Below are positions 18,174 through 27,621 of a stretch of DNA of 64,000 bases, one piece after another. Position numbers and translations under genes: made by a program. The stretch is from Propionibacteriaceae bacterium (GTDB taxonomy: Bacteria > Actinomycetota > Actinomycetes > Propionibacteriales > Propionibacteriaceae): assembly GCA_031262485.1 (NCBI GenBank), contig JAISHO010000049.1, positions 49,999 to 113,998 of the forward strand, read 5' to 3'. Each line of letters opens with the position of its first letter. The first letter of the stretch is position 1. Below the pieces are notes generated by a model that saw only the letters and a program-made list of their open reading frames with translations, was not told the DNA's origin and ran no database searches.

Positions 18174-18524
18174 ATGCATCAGCTGATCGAGGAGATCAAC
18201 ACCGCCGCCCAGCGCGACGACGTCCCCGCCTTCCGTCCCGGTGATTCCGTCAAGGTTCACGTCAAGGTCGTCGAGGGCAACCGTTCCCGTATCCAGGTCT
18301 TCGCTGGTGTCGTCATCGCCCGCACGGGCAGTGGGATCCAAGAGTCGTTCACCGTGCGCAAGGTTTCCTTCGGCGTGGGTGTCGAGCGGACCTTCCCGCT
18401 CCACTCGCCCATCATCGACAAGATCGAGGTCGATCGTCACGGCGATGTGCGCCGTGCCAAGCTGTATTACCTGCGCGGTCTGCGCGGCAAGGCGGCCAAG
18501 ATCAAGGAGAAGCGCGACTTCTGA
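18174..18524 (+). CDS. rplS: 50S ribosomal protein L19
   Basis: L19 lies at the 30S-50S interface. The 116-aa protein has the family's [38 protein letters not shown] and C-terminal [24 protein letters not shown] lies about 7 nt before ATG. It has its own promoter and leader, being separated from trmD by the sdh operon. Confidence 0.96.
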   Translation: MHQLIEEINTAAQRDDVPAFRPGDSVKVHVKVVEGNRSRIQVFAGVVIARTGSGIQESFTVRKVSFGVGVERTFPLHSPIIDKIEVDRHGDVRRAKLYYLRGLRGKAAKIKEKRDF

Positions 18525-18675
18525 GCCGCCATACGGCGAGATCACGATTGGCTCCGGCGAGATCGATGCCGGATCATCACGCAATCCTGTCATTCTCCCA
18601 GGTATTCTCCAGGGAGAGGTGTATCGGTACGGAGAGAGGCTGTGACGCCGATCGAGGAGGGCACGGAGAACAGCG

Positions 18676-19566
18676 ATGGTGAGGGGAGAGTCGTCCCGCG
18701 AAAGCGTGGGTGAACGGCTTCAACGGAATTTCCGAGCGATTTTTCCCCCTCGTGAAGCGCGTCGTGCCAAGTCGTCGATCGGGCGAGACGCCGTCCGCGC
18801 CTTCGACATCGTGCTTCCGGTGCCTCCCCGACGGGCCCGGCGCACCCCGGGCGAGCTGGTGTCACATATTCTCAAAGAAATCGCTATCATCGCCGTTTTG
18901 GGGCTGTCGATTTCGATCGTCGTGCGGCTCTTCGTTATGCAGTGGTATGTCGTCCCCTCACCCTCGATGGAGCGAACCCTCATGACCGACGATCGGATCG
19001 TCGTGTGGAAGATGTCCGATTATGACCGTGGCGACGTCGTCGTCTTCGAAGACACCCTTGGCTGGCTGCCGGATCCGGCCCAGCCGACCGGAATGCAGGC
19101 CGTCCTCGAATTCGTCGGATTGGCCCCCTCCTCGGCCGAGCAATACCTCGTCAAACGGATCATTGGATTGCCCGGTGACAAGGTCGAATGCTGTACAGCT
19201 AGTGGTCAGATCATCGTCAATGGGTCGCCCTTGGACGAAACCTCGTATCTCTACCGCAGCTCCGACGCTTTCCCTGCGGTGCCGTCGCGACGATCCTTCT
19301 CCCTCGTCGTGCCGGAGGGACGAATGTTCGTCCTTGGCGACAATCGTGATAATTCAGCCGATTCCCTCTACCACCTCTGCGTCAACGGCGCGGTTGACGT
19401 CGAAGCAGGTTTCCCCTCGCTCGAGACGGTTCAAGGCCCGGTCTGGGCGATCGGCTTGCCGTTCAACCGGGCGACACGGTTCCACACTCCGCAGACCTAC
19501 GCCGCCGTGCCCGCGCCGGCTGAACCCGCTCCGCAGGTCGGGACCGCGACGATCACCTGTTCGTGA
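18676..19566 (+). CDS. lepB: Signal peptidase I (first of two)
   Basis: Membrane serine/lysine protease that removes signal peptides after Sec/Tat export. The 296-aa protein has a basic cytoplasmic N-terminus, one transmembrane helix (about 69-90, IAIIAVLGLSISIVVRLFVM), catalytic Ser in VPSPSMERTL (about 97) and catalytic Lys in YLVKRIIGLPGD (about 160), plus GDNRDNSADS. GGAG lies 9 nt before ATG. A paralogue follows directly; divergence between the two suggests different substrate ranges. Confidence 0.92.
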   Translation: MVRGESSRESVGERLQRNFRAIFPPREARRAKSSIGRDAVRAFDIVLPVPPRRARRTPGELVSHILKEIAIIAVLGLSISIVVRLFVMQWYVVPSPSMERTLMTDDRIVVWKMSDYDRGDVVVFEDTLGWLPDPAQPTGMQAVLEFVGLAPSSAEQYLVKRIIGLPGDKVECCTASGQIIVNGSPLDETSYLYRSSDAFPAVPSRRSFSLVVPEGRMFVLGDNRDNSADSLYHLCVNGAVDVEAGFPSLETVQGPVWAIGLPFNRATRFHTPQTYAAVPAPAEPAPQVGTATITCS

Positions 19567-19723
19567 CCCTGCCGCAGCTCCAGAGGCGCCGTCCGGTCAG
19601 TGTCGTGGATCGTGAGTGGGGAGATGTTCGCAGACTCCTCACCGTGACGACCGTGGTTCTCACCGGTTGCCTTAAGGTGAAGGACTAGACTGACGTGGTT
19701 AAGCGGCAATGAGAGGAGCGGCT

Positions 19724-20524
19724 ATGGCACGGATAGAGTCGACCGTCTCTTCGGCTCCGCGCGGAACCGCTGGGAACGCTCAGGCGAGTGAGGGCGCCGT
19801 CAAACGACCCCATCAAACCTCCGGGCAAAAGATTCGCCAGGCGTTCCTTGAGATCGGCATCATCGTCCTCGCCTCGATCCTTCTCGCCGCCCTCTTCAAG
19901 GCCTTCCTCTTTCAGATGTTCGTCATCCCCTCCGGTTCGATGGAGAACACGCTGCAGATCAACGACCGGGTCATCGTCTCGCGGATCACCGAGTTCGATC
20001 GGGGCGACATCGTCGTCTTCGAAGACGAGGAGGGGTGGATGCCCGAGGCGGCGGAGCCGGGGGCCATCGAATCTGTCCTCCAATTTCTCGGTTTACGGCC
20101 CTACACCGGTGAGAGTTACCTAGTCAAACGTGTCATCGGCAAGGGCGGTGATCGAGTGACGTGCTGCGATGAAGCCGGCCGGATCACCGTCAACGGGTAC
20201 GCGCTTGAGGAATCGGCCTACCTCTTCAGCGAAGGGGGAGTGACCGTCGAACCGTCGACGATCGCCTTCGATGTCATCGTGCCCGAGGGGAGAATTTTTG
20301 TCCTCGGCGATCACCGGAACCGATCGGCTGATTCGCGCTATCACCTGTGCGATTCTGATCCGCTCGTCGCTTTCCCTCCCGAAACGGCCGTGCGTGGACC
20401 GGTCGCGTTCATCGCCTTCCCTTTGGGGCGGGCGACTCGCTTCCACACCCCTGAGTCCTTCGCGAACATCCCAGCCGCAGCGGAATCGCCGCCGGGCGTC
20501 GGTCCCGTCCTGTCCGGTTGTTGA
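19724..20524 (+). CDS. lepB: Signal peptidase I (second of two)
   Basis: Paralogue of the preceding gene, about 266 aa. It has a transmembrane helix (about 45-67), catalytic Ser in IPSGSMENTL, catalytic Lys in YLVKRVIGKGGD, and GDHRNRSADS in place of the more usual GDNR. ATG 19724 is chosen because AGAGGAG lies 5 nt upstream; ATG 19709 is the alternative. A possible -10 box TAGACT is at 19686-19691. rnhB starts 7 bp after its stop, giving the lepB-rnhB-DUF2469 order typical of actinobacteria. Confidence 0.92.
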   Translation: MARIESTVSSAPRGTAGNAQASEGAVKRPHQTSGQKIRQAFLEIGIIVLASILLAALFKAFLFQMFVIPSGSMENTLQINDRVIVSRITEFDRGDIVVFEDEEGWMPEAAEPGAIESVLQFLGLRPYTGESYLVKRVIGKGGDRVTCCDEAGRITVNGYALEESAYLFSEGGVTVEPSTIAFDVIVPEGRIFVLGDHRNRSADSRYHLCDSDPLVAFPPETAVRGPVAFIAFPLGRATRFHTPESFANIPAAAESPPGVGPVLSGC

Positions 20525-20531
20525 CGGGCGA

Positions 20532-21170
20532 GTGAACGATTTCGAGTCGGCTCTCGTCACCGCGGGTTTCGGCCCTGTCGCGGGTGTCGATGAGGCTGGG
20601 CGTGGAGCTTGTGCCGGGCCGCTCGTGGCGGCAGCCGTCATCCTGGAGACCGAACCCTGTGATTTCTCCACCACCAACCCTGTCGATGCGATGACGTGGC
20701 GCGAGCAGTTGGATGATTCCAAGGCGTTGACTCCACGCCGTCGGGAATCGTTGTTCGAGCGGATCCTCGCCGAGGCCGCAGCGGTCGCCTGGGTCGAGGT
20801 GTCCGCTGACGAGTGCGACCGGTGGGGGATCCAGGAAGCCGATATCCAGGCGCTGCGCCGGGCCGTCTTGAAGCTGGAGATCGCTCCGGGGTTCGTCGTC
20901 TCCGACGGTTTCGCCATGCCGGGGCTGGCCGTTCCGTCGGTCGGCATGTGGAAAGCCGATCAGGTGGTGCCGTGCGTCAGCGCCGCCTCGATCGTCGCCA
21001 AAGTCGTCCGCGACACCATGATGAATGACTACGACACGGCCTATCCCGGTTATGAGTTCGCTCGTCACAAGGGATATGGGACGGCCTTGCACCAAGAACG
21101 GCTCATGACGCTCGGGCCGAGCCCGATCCACCGGCTGACCTACGACAATGTTCGAAGGGCGATGCGATGA
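20532..21170 (+). CDS. rnhB: Ribonuclease HII
   Basis: RNase HII removes ribonucleotides from DNA and RNA-DNA hybrids. The 212-aa protein has the catalytic AGVDEAGRGACAGPLVAAAV (Asp-Glu pair), DSKALTPRRRE and VVPCVSAASIVAKVVRD. GTG 20532 is chosen because the family N-terminus lies just before VAGVDEAGRG; the frame is open much farther upstream, but only as a shadow of lepB. Confidence 0.94.
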   Translation: MNDFESALVTAGFGPVAGVDEAGRGACAGPLVAAAVILETEPCDFSTTNPVDAMTWREQLDDSKALTPRRRESLFERILAEAAAVAWVEVSADECDRWGIQEADIQALRRAVLKLEIAPGFVVSDGFAMPGLAVPSVGMWKADQVVPCVSAASIVAKVVRDTMMNDYDTAYPGYEFARHKGYGTALHQERLMTLGPSPIHRLTYDNVRRAMR

Positions 21171-21277
21171 TCGTCATGGTCGTGCCCTGATGAGGGCGTG
21201 AATGCGCCTGAACCGGACGGCACGCGGGCGCCCGATGAATGCGATGTCGCAGTCTCATGCTCTACAGTGAGGTGATT

Positions 21278-21589
21278 ATGAGCGCTGAAGACCTCGAGCA
21301 ATATGAGACAGAACAAGAGCTGTCTCTCTATCGCGAATACAAAGATGTTGTAGGGATCTTCAAATACGCTGTCGAGACGGACCGGCGGTTCTATCTCTGC
21401 AACAATGTCGAGGTCAAGGTCCGCACCGAAGCCGCTGACGTCTACTACGACATCACGATGTGGGACGCCTGGGTGTGGGATCTCTACCGTCCGACCCGTT
21501 TCGTCAAATACGCCCATGTCCTGACCTTCCGCGACGTCTCTCTCGAAGAGATCGCCCATGCCGAGCTTCAAGTCCCGGCCGATAAGTGA
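21278..21589 (+). CDS. DUF2469 protein
   Basis: A 103-aa acidic, aromatic-rich protein (MSAEDLEQYETEQELSLYRE ... MWDAWVWDLYRP) of a small actinobacterial family found next to rnhB (as Rv2901c in mycobacteria). Function unknown. TACAGT (21263-21268) lies 9 nt upstream of ATG, and GAGGTGAT could serve as ribosome binding site, so both near-leaderless and short-leader starts are possible. Confidence 0.88.
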   Translation: MSAEDLEQYETEQELSLYREYKDVVGIFKYAVETDRRFYLCNNVEVKVRTEAADVYYDITMWDAWVWDLYRPTRFVKYAHVLTFRDVSLEEIAHAELQVPADK

Positions 21590-21706
21590 TCGTCGACGTC
21601 GCATTGTGCGACGAGGCGGTTGATCGCCACATCGGTGGCGCCCGCGCTTGCCAGGTAAGGTTTTCCTTGGTTGCTTATGGGGGGCGGTTCCGGGAATCCT
21701 GGTGCC

Positions 21707-22435
21707 ATGTCGCAAACCGTGCCCACTGAGGCGAACGCTGCTCCTAGTGTCGACGAGGGCGCCAACCTGTCGAGCAAACTCAACTGGTTACGAGCCGGGG
21801 TGCTCGGCGCCAACGACGGCATCGTCTCCACCGCCGGCATCGTCATGGGTGTGGCGGGCGCGGCGGCGGATTCGCAGACCCTCCTCATCGCCGGCCTGGC
21901 CGGGTTGGTCGCCGGGGCGTTGTCGATGGCCGGCGGGGAGTACGTCTCCGTCTCAAGCCAACGTGACACCGAGCGCGCCGCCGTCGAATCGGTCAAGGAA
22001 TCTCTCGCCAAGGATCCCGGCGCCGCTTTGGCTCGTTTGTCGCACAGCTGGCGCTCGAAGGGCTTGAGCGCCGATCTGGCCGACGAGGTGGCCCGCGATC
22101 TGCACCGCCACGACGCTGTCGGATCGCAGACGGAAGCTGATTTCGGCATCAGCGCCTACGAGCAGACCTCCCCGTGGCAGGCGGCTTTCGCCTCCTTCAT
22201 CTCCTTCACTATCGGGGCGGTCATCCCGCTCGTCACCATGGTGGCGAGCCCGGCCTCAGCCCGGGTCGTCGCCACCCTCATCGCCGTCATTTTGGCGTTG
22301 GTGCTGACAGGATCCGTCTCCTCCTATCTCGGCCGCGCCTCCGTGCCCAAGGGGATTCTGCGCAACGTCATCGTCGGCTGCTTGACGATGGCCCTGACCT
22401 ATGCGATCGGCCATATCGTCGGCGTCCAGTTGTGA
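21707..22435 (+). CDS. VIT1/CCC1-family metal transporter
   Basis: A 242-aa membrane protein of the vacuolar iron transporter (VIT1/CCC1, formerly DUF125) family, which moves Fe2+ or Mn2+. The first helix LRAGVLGANDGIVSTAGIVMGVAG and the next helix with GALSMAGGEYVSVSSQRD match the family. A charged central loop (about 85-155) is followed by three C-terminal helices. ATG 21707 gives a normal N-terminus. A terminator follows. Confidence 0.85.
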   Translation: MSQTVPTEANAAPSVDEGANLSSKLNWLRAGVLGANDGIVSTAGIVMGVAGAAADSQTLLIAGLAGLVAGALSMAGGEYVSVSSQRDTERAAVESVKESLAKDPGAALARLSHSWRSKGLSADLADEVARDLHRHDAVGSQTEADFGISAYEQTSPWQAAFASFISFTIGAVIPLVTMVASPASARVVATLIAVILALVLTGSVSSYLGRASVPKGILRNVIVGCLTMALTYAIGHIVGVQL

Positions 22436-22443
22436 TCGCCTCA

Positions 22444-22470
22444 GGCCGGCCTTCACTGGGCCGGTCTTCT
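22444..22470 (+). terminator. Terminator after the VIT transporter
   Basis: CCGGCC (22446-22451), loop TTCACTG, GGCCGG (22459-22464), extended by a G-U pair and followed by TCTTCT. It also separates the convergent minus-strand gene. Confidence 0.65.
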
Positions 22471-22522
22471 CGCCTGGGAGCCGGTAGGGAGATGACAGAC
22501 CACTAAGGCCCCCCCACGCGGA

Positions 22523-23104
22523 TCAACACGGTGGAGCCGTGTTCAACCGGCGCCGGGCTTGGCGCATGAGATCCCCCCAATCCGCCGGAGCGAACGGTGA
22601 GTCGTGGATCCGCCGTACGAGAGCGGTGAGAGCGCCCCTCTCCCCGGAGGCGACCAACTCCCCGTAGCACCGCCGAAAGAGGACGGTGTCGTCGGCCACC
22701 CATGCGGTGATGGCGGTGACGGCGATCGGCGCGTTGCGATGGGCCCGTGGCGTGCCGCGCACGATGGCACAGGCGAGGCTGAGGAGAAGTGGCGCGGTCC
22801 TTGACGTCAGGCGCCACCACCAACGATCACGAACGGCGACCTCCTCGAGGAGGACCGCCCATTCGGCGAGATCGGCCGACGACATCGGCTCACCGGTGAG
22901 GGCCTGGTCGAGCAGGTCTTCGGCCCGTTGCGACCACGCCCCCACCGGTTCGCCGAGGAGGAGGTCGCAGGCCTGGCAGCGCCGTTTCAAAGCGAGGTCT
23001 TCGGCCTCACCCGTGGGTGGGCTCAGGCTCGTCGAGGAGGGGGGTGAGGCGAGCGCGGTGGGGGAGAAGCGATGGAATGCGGCCAGTGCTGGCGAGATCG
23101 TCAT
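22523..23104 (-). CDS. Hypothetical protein, C-terminal part DUF4192-like
   Basis: About 193 aa from ATG 23104; the frame is open to 23275, so the start is uncertain. The protein is Trp/Leu/Arg-rich with LLEEVAVRDRWWWRLTSRTAPLL and an ITAWVADDTVLFRRC segment that recalls the C-terminal helical half of actinobacterial DUF4192 proteins, but it is much shorter than that family. High G+C at third codon positions supports a real gene. It faces the VIT transporter and diverges from the next gene. No function assigned. Confidence 0.55.
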   Translation of the reverse strand: MTISPALAAFHRFSPTALASPPSSTSLSPPTGEAEDLALKRRCQACDLLLGEPVGAWSQRAEDLLDQALTGEPMSSADLAEWAVLLEEVAVRDRWWWRLTSRTAPLLLSLACAIVRGTPRAHRNAPIAVTAITAWVADDTVLFRRCYGELVASGERGALTALVRRIHDSPFAPADWGDLMRQARRRLNTAPPC

Positions 23105-23236
23105 ACCCGGACCATGGGGAGATGTGGCGTCCCATGCCCAGGCGGGCTGGATCTGGGGATCGATGGTCGCCCTAGCGATGAGCTGTGGATGAGGACGCGG
23201 TCGAGCGGTTCGGTCGGCAATTCTTACTCGCTCCAG

Positions 23237-23242
23237 TAGTCT
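23237..23242 (+). promoter_or_regulatory. -10 box of the 23250 gene, leaderless geometry
   Basis: TAGTCT, 7 nt, then ATG 23250. Confidence 0.5.
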
Positions 23243-23249
23243 GGAGGCG

Positions 23250-23819
23250 ATGGCACATCCAGCTGAGAATCCCACCTTCGGGCCTTCCTCGTCGACTCCC
23301 GGCGCCCCACCGACCCCGGGAGCGTCGATCGCCCACTACGCGCCGCCGAGGCGGTTGGGATGGATCCCCATTTTCGCCATCGCCGTCGCCGTCATCATGG
23401 TCGGAGGGTTCCTCATCTATCAGGTCGGGCGCTCCGCCGATCCGGGGGTCGTTCCTGCCTCGGAGACCTCGGTCGACGCCGAGCAGCGCACCGGCGGCAT
23501 CGCGTTCGAGACGTCGTCGGTTTCCGGGTACTGGAAGATCACCGATCATCAGTGGTCCGGCGATCGGGTCACGGCGACCTTGTCGATCGTCGTCGACGAC
23601 GGCACGCTCACCTACATGTTCTACGCCTTCGGCGTCAACGATTCGGTCGATCTTCGCCCGGTCGGCGGCGCCGCGGACTCCCTGGAGTACGGCACGATTC
23701 GCGCCGGGGCCACGGAGACGACCGGCACCGTCACCTTCACGACACAACGACAACCAATCATGCTTGTCTTGGCGGACGGGCGGGGCAATCAGCTCTCCGC
23801 TCTCACGATCGAAGGGTGA
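23250..23819 (+). CDS. Membrane-anchored hypothetical protein
   Basis: A 189-aa protein with a Pro/Ser/Thr-rich cytoplasmic N-terminus (about 1-35), one transmembrane helix (about 37-58, LGWIPIFAIAVAVIMVGGFL) and an extracellular domain of about 125 residues rich in beta-strand-forming residues (GYWKITDHQWSGDRVTATL). DUF4352-like or other beta-sandwich folds are possible, but no family is recognised. purT follows 55 bp later on the same strand and could be co-transcribed. Confidence 0.7.
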   Translation: MAHPAENPTFGPSSSTPGAPPTPGASIAHYAPPRRLGWIPIFAIAVAVIMVGGFLIYQVGRSADPGVVPASETSVDAEQRTGGIAFETSSVSGYWKITDHQWSGDRVTATLSIVVDDGTLTYMFYAFGVNDSVDLRPVGGAADSLEYGTIRAGATETTGTVTFTTQRQPIMLVLADGRGNQLSALTIEG

Positions 23820-23874
23820 GGGCGCAGCCGTGCGTCCGGATCACCCTGAGCCCACCAGTCATTGAAAGGCACCT

Positions 23875-25137
23875 ATGTCATTCGGATTGCTCCCTCCTGG
23901 CCGGATCGAGACCCCTCAATCTCCGAGCGTCACCCCGCTTGACGACGGCGCTCCGCGACCGGCGACCGGAACCCGTGTCATGGTGCTCGGCTCGGGCGAG
24001 TTGGGCAAAGAGGTGGTCATCGAACTGCAGCGGTTGGGGATCGAGACGATCGCCGTCGACCGCTACGCCGGCGCTCCAGCCATGGCGGTGGCCCACCGCT
24101 GCCACGTCCTCTCGATGCTCGACGGGCCGGCCTTGCGCCAGGTCATCGCCGAGGAACGGCCCGCGCTCGTCATTCCCGAAGTCGAGGCGATCGCCACTGA
24201 CACCCTCGCCGCACTCGAAGCTGAAGGGATCACCCGGGTGGTCCCGAATCCTCGCGCCGTTCAGTTGACGATGGACCGCGAGGGCATCCGGCGGTTGGCG
24301 GCAGAGACTCTCGGGCTGGCGACCTCCCCGTATGTCTTCGCCGATTCCGAGGACGAGGTCCGTGCCGCGGTGAGCGAAGTCGGCCTGCCGTGTGTCATCA
24401 AACCGGTGATGAGCTCCTCCGGCCACGGCCAGTCGGTCATCCGTCGCACCGAGGACATCGCCGCCGCCTGGCAGGAAGCGGTCACCGGCGGCCGGGCCGC
24501 CACGACGGGAGCGACCCGTGTCATCGTCGAAGGATTCGTCGACTTCGATTGCGAGATCACCCTCTTGACGGTGCGCCACCGCGATGGCGTCACCTTCTGC
24601 CCGCCGATCGGCCATGTCCAAGTCGATGGTGACTACCGGGAATCCTGGCAGCCCCAACCCTTGCCGGAAGGGGTGTGGGAGCGGGCCTGCGCGATCGCCG
24701 ACGAGGTGACCGGGGCCTTGGGCGGGTGGGGGTTGTTCGGCGTCGAGTTGTTCATCCGCGGCGACGAGGTCATCTTCTCCGAGGTCTCGCCCCGGCCTCA
24801 CGACACTGGGCTTGTCACTCTCGCCTCTCAGGATCTCTCCGAGTTCGCCCTCCACGTGCGCGCCTGCCTCGGTTTCCCGGTGCCGGGAATCACCAGTCTG
24901 GGCCCATCCGCCAGTTGCGCGGTCATCGCCGAGGGTCAGGGGGTTCCCCGCTACGACCAGGTCGACGTCGCTTTGGCCGAGCCGACGGTGCAACTGCGGA
25001 TCTTCGGCAAACCGACCGTCGACGGCCACCGCCGAGTCGCTGTCGCCGTGGCTCGAGGAAATGACATCGACGAGGCCCGGCGACGCGCCCGGACAGCGGC
25101 GCAGGCGCTGACGGTGACCGTCGAGCCGGTGCGCTGA
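23875..25137 (+). CDS. purT: Formate-dependent phosphoribosylglycinamide formyltransferase
   Basis: PurT makes formyl-GAR in purine synthesis from GAR, formate and ATP, replacing the folate-dependent PurN. The ATP-grasp domains are clear: [20 protein letters not shown] (about 35-54), [33 protein letters not shown], and the Mg-binding [12 protein letters not shown]. 420 aa is slightly long owing to a 33-residue N-terminal extension. GAAAGG lies upstream of ATG. The enzyme is well known from Proteobacteria; whether the genome also has purN cannot be seen. Confidence 0.92.
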   Translation: MSFGLLPPGRIETPQSPSVTPLDDGAPRPATGTRVMVLGSGELGKEVVIELQRLGIETIAVDRYAGAPAMAVAHRCHVLSMLDGPALRQVIAEERPALVIPEVEAIATDTLAALEAEGITRVVPNPRAVQLTMDREGIRRLAAETLGLATSPYVFADSEDEVRAAVSEVGLPCVIKPVMSSSGHGQSVIRRTEDIAAAWQEAVTGGRAATTGATRVIVEGFVDFDCEITLLTVRHRDGVTFCPPIGHVQVDGDYRESWQPQPLPEGVWERACAIADEVTGALGGWGLFGVELFIRGDEVIFSEVSPRPHDTGLVTLASQDLSEFALHVRACLGFPVPGITSLGPSASCAVIAEGQGVPRYDQVDVALAEPTVQLRIFGKPTVDGHRRVAVAVARGNDIDEARRRARTAAQALTVTVEPVR

Positions 25138-25314
25138 CGCCGATCGATGGAGGGGGGAATCATCGCCACAGCTTCGGTCATCGCTGTCGTTTCCCCTAGC
25201 GGTAGGCATGATGGGGAGACTTGACAGCGAGGTTCTAGAATAAGGGTGACCTAAGTTCGAAATGGTCACACCGCAGAATCGTCTTCGCGCATCGTCACCC
25301 CTGGAAAGGATGCC

Positions 25315-26391
25315 ATGGCTGAGCCATCTCCCACTTCTGACAGCGTCGCGGCGCCGAAGCCCCCATCGGCGCCGGTCCCTTCGACGGGATCCGCTGAGAC
25401 CACAGCAGCCAAGCCAGCCGTCGTTCTCGTCAACTTGGGCACTCCACCGGAGCCGACGACTGAGGCGGTGCGCGTCTATCTGCGCGAGTTCCTCAGCGAC
25501 CGGCGGATCGTCGCCATGCCCCGCTGGATTTGGCTGCCCATCCTCGAGGGCATCATCCTGCGGGTGCGGCCGAAGAAATCGGCCGAGAAATACGCCTCCG
25601 TCTGGTTGCCCCAGGGGTCGCCTTTGCTCGTGCACACCCAGGCCCAAACGGCCGGTGTGGCCGATCGGCTCCATGATCGGGTAGAGGTTCGCTTCGCCAT
25701 GCGCTACGGGCAACCGAACCTTCCCAGTGTCCTCGATGAGCTTCGTCGCTCCGGTGTGAGCCGGGTGCTCGTCCTCCCGCTGTTCCCTCAGTATTCGACG
25801 ACGACGACCGGGTCGATCGACGACGTCCTGGAGGCCTATGGTCAGCCCGAGGGGATGACGATCGAACGGGTGCGCGATTACCACACCGACGCCGGTTACA
25901 TCGAGGCCATGGCCCATGCGATCGAAGCGGCCTGGGACGTCAACGGGCGGCCCGATTTCGCCGCCGGCGACCGGCTCCTCCTCAGCTACCACGGCATCCC
26001 CGTCTCCTTGGTGCGCCAGGGCGATCCCTACCCGGAGCAATGCGCGTCGACGACCACGTTGTTGCGCCAGCGCCTCGGCTTGACCGCCGACGAGGCGGTC
26101 ATGACCTACCAGTCGAAGTTTGGACCTGCTCCCTGGTTGACTCCCGCCACGATCGACACGATGGCCGAGTGGGGCGCCGCCACGATGGGCCGGGTCGATG
26201 TCTTCTGCCCCGGGTTCGCCGCCGATTGCCTGGAGACCGACGAGGAGATCAACATCCTCAACCGTGAGGCTTTCCTCGAAGCGGGGGGAGGGGAGTTCCA
26301 CCGGATTCCCTGCCTCAACGCCGACAAGGTGTGGCTCGACTCGCTGGCCGCTCTCATCGATCATGAGGTCTCCGCCCGGTTTCGCGCCTGA
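25315..26391 (+). CDS. hemH: Ferrochelatase, proteobacterial HemH-like
   Basis: Inserts Fe2+ into a porphyrin. The protein (358 aa, with a Pro/Ala-rich 35-residue N-terminal extension) has LVNLGTPPEPTTEAV, YLREFLSDRRIV, KYASVWLPQGSPLLVHT, LLSYHGIP (with the metal-site His) and CPGFAADCLETDEEI. These match E. coli-type protoporphyrin ferrochelatase closely. Actinobacteria generally use the coproporphyrin-dependent CpfC type, so this gene looks acquired. GGAAAGG precedes ATG. TAGAAT at 25236-25241 is a likely -10 box. No other heme gene is next to it. Confidence 0.9.
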   Translation: MAEPSPTSDSVAAPKPPSAPVPSTGSAETTAAKPAVVLVNLGTPPEPTTEAVRVYLREFLSDRRIVAMPRWIWLPILEGIILRVRPKKSAEKYASVWLPQGSPLLVHTQAQTAGVADRLHDRVEVRFAMRYGQPNLPSVLDELRRSGVSRVLVLPLFPQYSTTTTGSIDDVLEAYGQPEGMTIERVRDYHTDAGYIEAMAHAIEAAWDVNGRPDFAAGDRLLLSYHGIPVSLVRQGDPYPEQCASTTTLLRQRLGLTADEAVMTYQSKFGPAPWLTPATIDTMAEWGAATMGRVDVFCPGFAADCLETDEEINILNREAFLEAGGGEFHRIPCLNADKVWLDSLAALIDHEVSARFRA

Positions 26392-26418
26392 CTTCTCCCG
26401 GCAGGGATGATCTCGGGT

Positions 26419-27621
26419 TCACCCATGGCTCTTTCTTTCGCCTGTTCCGCGCCGCCTCTTCCAAGCGCCTGGTTTCGCTTCGACGATCAGTCCCTTCTCA
26501 GCCAGGCCGACGAGGGCTGCGCCGACCTTGAGGGGTGTGAGCCCGGTGAGGGCGACGAGGTCTCCGGGAGTCACCGAGCCACGGGCGGGCAACGCCTCGG
26601 CGACGTCGTGCTCCGTGGTGGTCAGCTCCTCCTGAGGATCGACATGTTCTGATGCGGCTGGGAGTTCCTCGGCGTTCAACGGGGCGATCGCTTCGAGGAC
26701 GTCGTCGACGGAGGCGACGAGGGTCGCTTCGCCACAACGGATGAGACGGTGAGGCGTGGCTGAGAGTGTGGAGGTGATCGGCCCGGGGACCGCCAAAATC
26801 GGACGCCCCACGGCTCCGCACCAACGGGCGGTGTTCGACGCGCCGCTGCGAGAGGACCCTTCGACAACCAGCGTGGCTCCGGACAAGGCCGCGATGAGAC
26901 GGTTCCGGGTGAGGAAACGCACGCGTGAGGGCGGCCGGGTGGGCGGCTGCTCGCTGACGAGGAGCCCGGTCTCGCGGATCCGCTCGAACAGATGAGTGTT
27001 GCCGACGGGGTAGTACGAGCCGAGCCCGCCGGCCAGCACGGCGATCGTCGGTCCAGCGACGGCCAAACTGCCCCGGTGAGCTGCGGCGTCGATGCCATAG
27101 GCCCCACCAGAAACGATGGTGATCCCTTTCTCGGCGAGTCCGGCGGCGAAGTCGGCCGCCGCGTGTTCGCCATAGTTGGTCGCGGCCCGGGCGCCGACGA
27201 CGGCCACGGCCGAGCGCGTCATCGCGTCGAGCCGAGCGGGTCCGGCCGCCCACAAACCGAAGGGGGCTCCTCTCCACTCACCGACCGAGCACCACCCCAG
27301 GGCCTGAACACCTTGGGGCCACTCGTCGTCGCCGGGGATGAGAAAGCGCGTCCCTGACGCGGTTGTGGCCTCCCCCACCTCGGCGAGGTCGAGGCTGCGG
27401 GCCCGCCGGGCCACCGCCGCCTCGGAATCGCCCTCACGCAGGCAGCGCCAGACCTCGACCGCTCCGAAGGCCGCGACGAGATCGCACAGTTTCGGGTTCG
27501 CCGGGTCGCTGATCGCGCACAAGGCCATCCGGGCCAGGCGCTCCTTATCGTCGATCGAGGTCGCTGTCGTCGGTGGCGATCCGCTCGGCGAGAGAGGGGT
27601 GGTGTCAGCGTCGTTGGTCAT
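26419..27621 (-). CDS. dprA: DNA-processing protein DprA
   Basis: DprA binds incoming single-stranded DNA and loads RecA during natural transformation. The 400-aa protein has a helical N-terminal part and the Rossmann-fold core with VAVVGARAATNYGEHAA, GITIVSGGAYGIDAAAHRG, VLAGGLGSYYP and SGATLVVEGSSRSGASNTA. A C-terminal winged-helix-like segment (ALPARGSVTPGDLVALTG) completes it. ATG 27621 is preceded by GAGGAGACACC and overlaps the comM 3' end by 17 bp. The longer frame from 27894 is only a shadow of comM. Confidence 0.92.
   Translation of the reverse strand: MTNDADTTPLSPSGSPPTTATSIDDKERLARMALCAISDPANPKLCDLVAAFGAVEVWRCLREGDSEAAVARRARSLDLAEVGEATTASGTRFLIPGDDEWPQGVQALGWCSVGEWRGAPFGLWAAGPARLDAMTRSAVAVVGARAATNYGEHAAADFAAGLAEKGITIVSGGAYGIDAAAHRGSLAVAGPTIAVLAGGLGSYYPVGNTHLFERIRETGLLVSEQPPTRPPSRVRFLTRNRLIAALSGATLVVEGSSRSGASNTARWCGAVGRPILAVPGPITSTLSATPHRLIRCGEATLVASVDDVLEAIAPLNAEELPAASEHVDPQEELTTTEHDVAEALPARGSVTPGDLVALTGLTPLKVGAALVGLAEKGLIVEAKPGAWKRRRGTGERKSHG

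Noticed and set aside
25233..25256. TAAGG...CCTAA next to the hemH -10 box as an iron regulator (IdeR/DtxR) site
   Set aside because: The half-sites are only 4 nt apart instead of 9, and one base is off, so it does not fit the 19-bp box.
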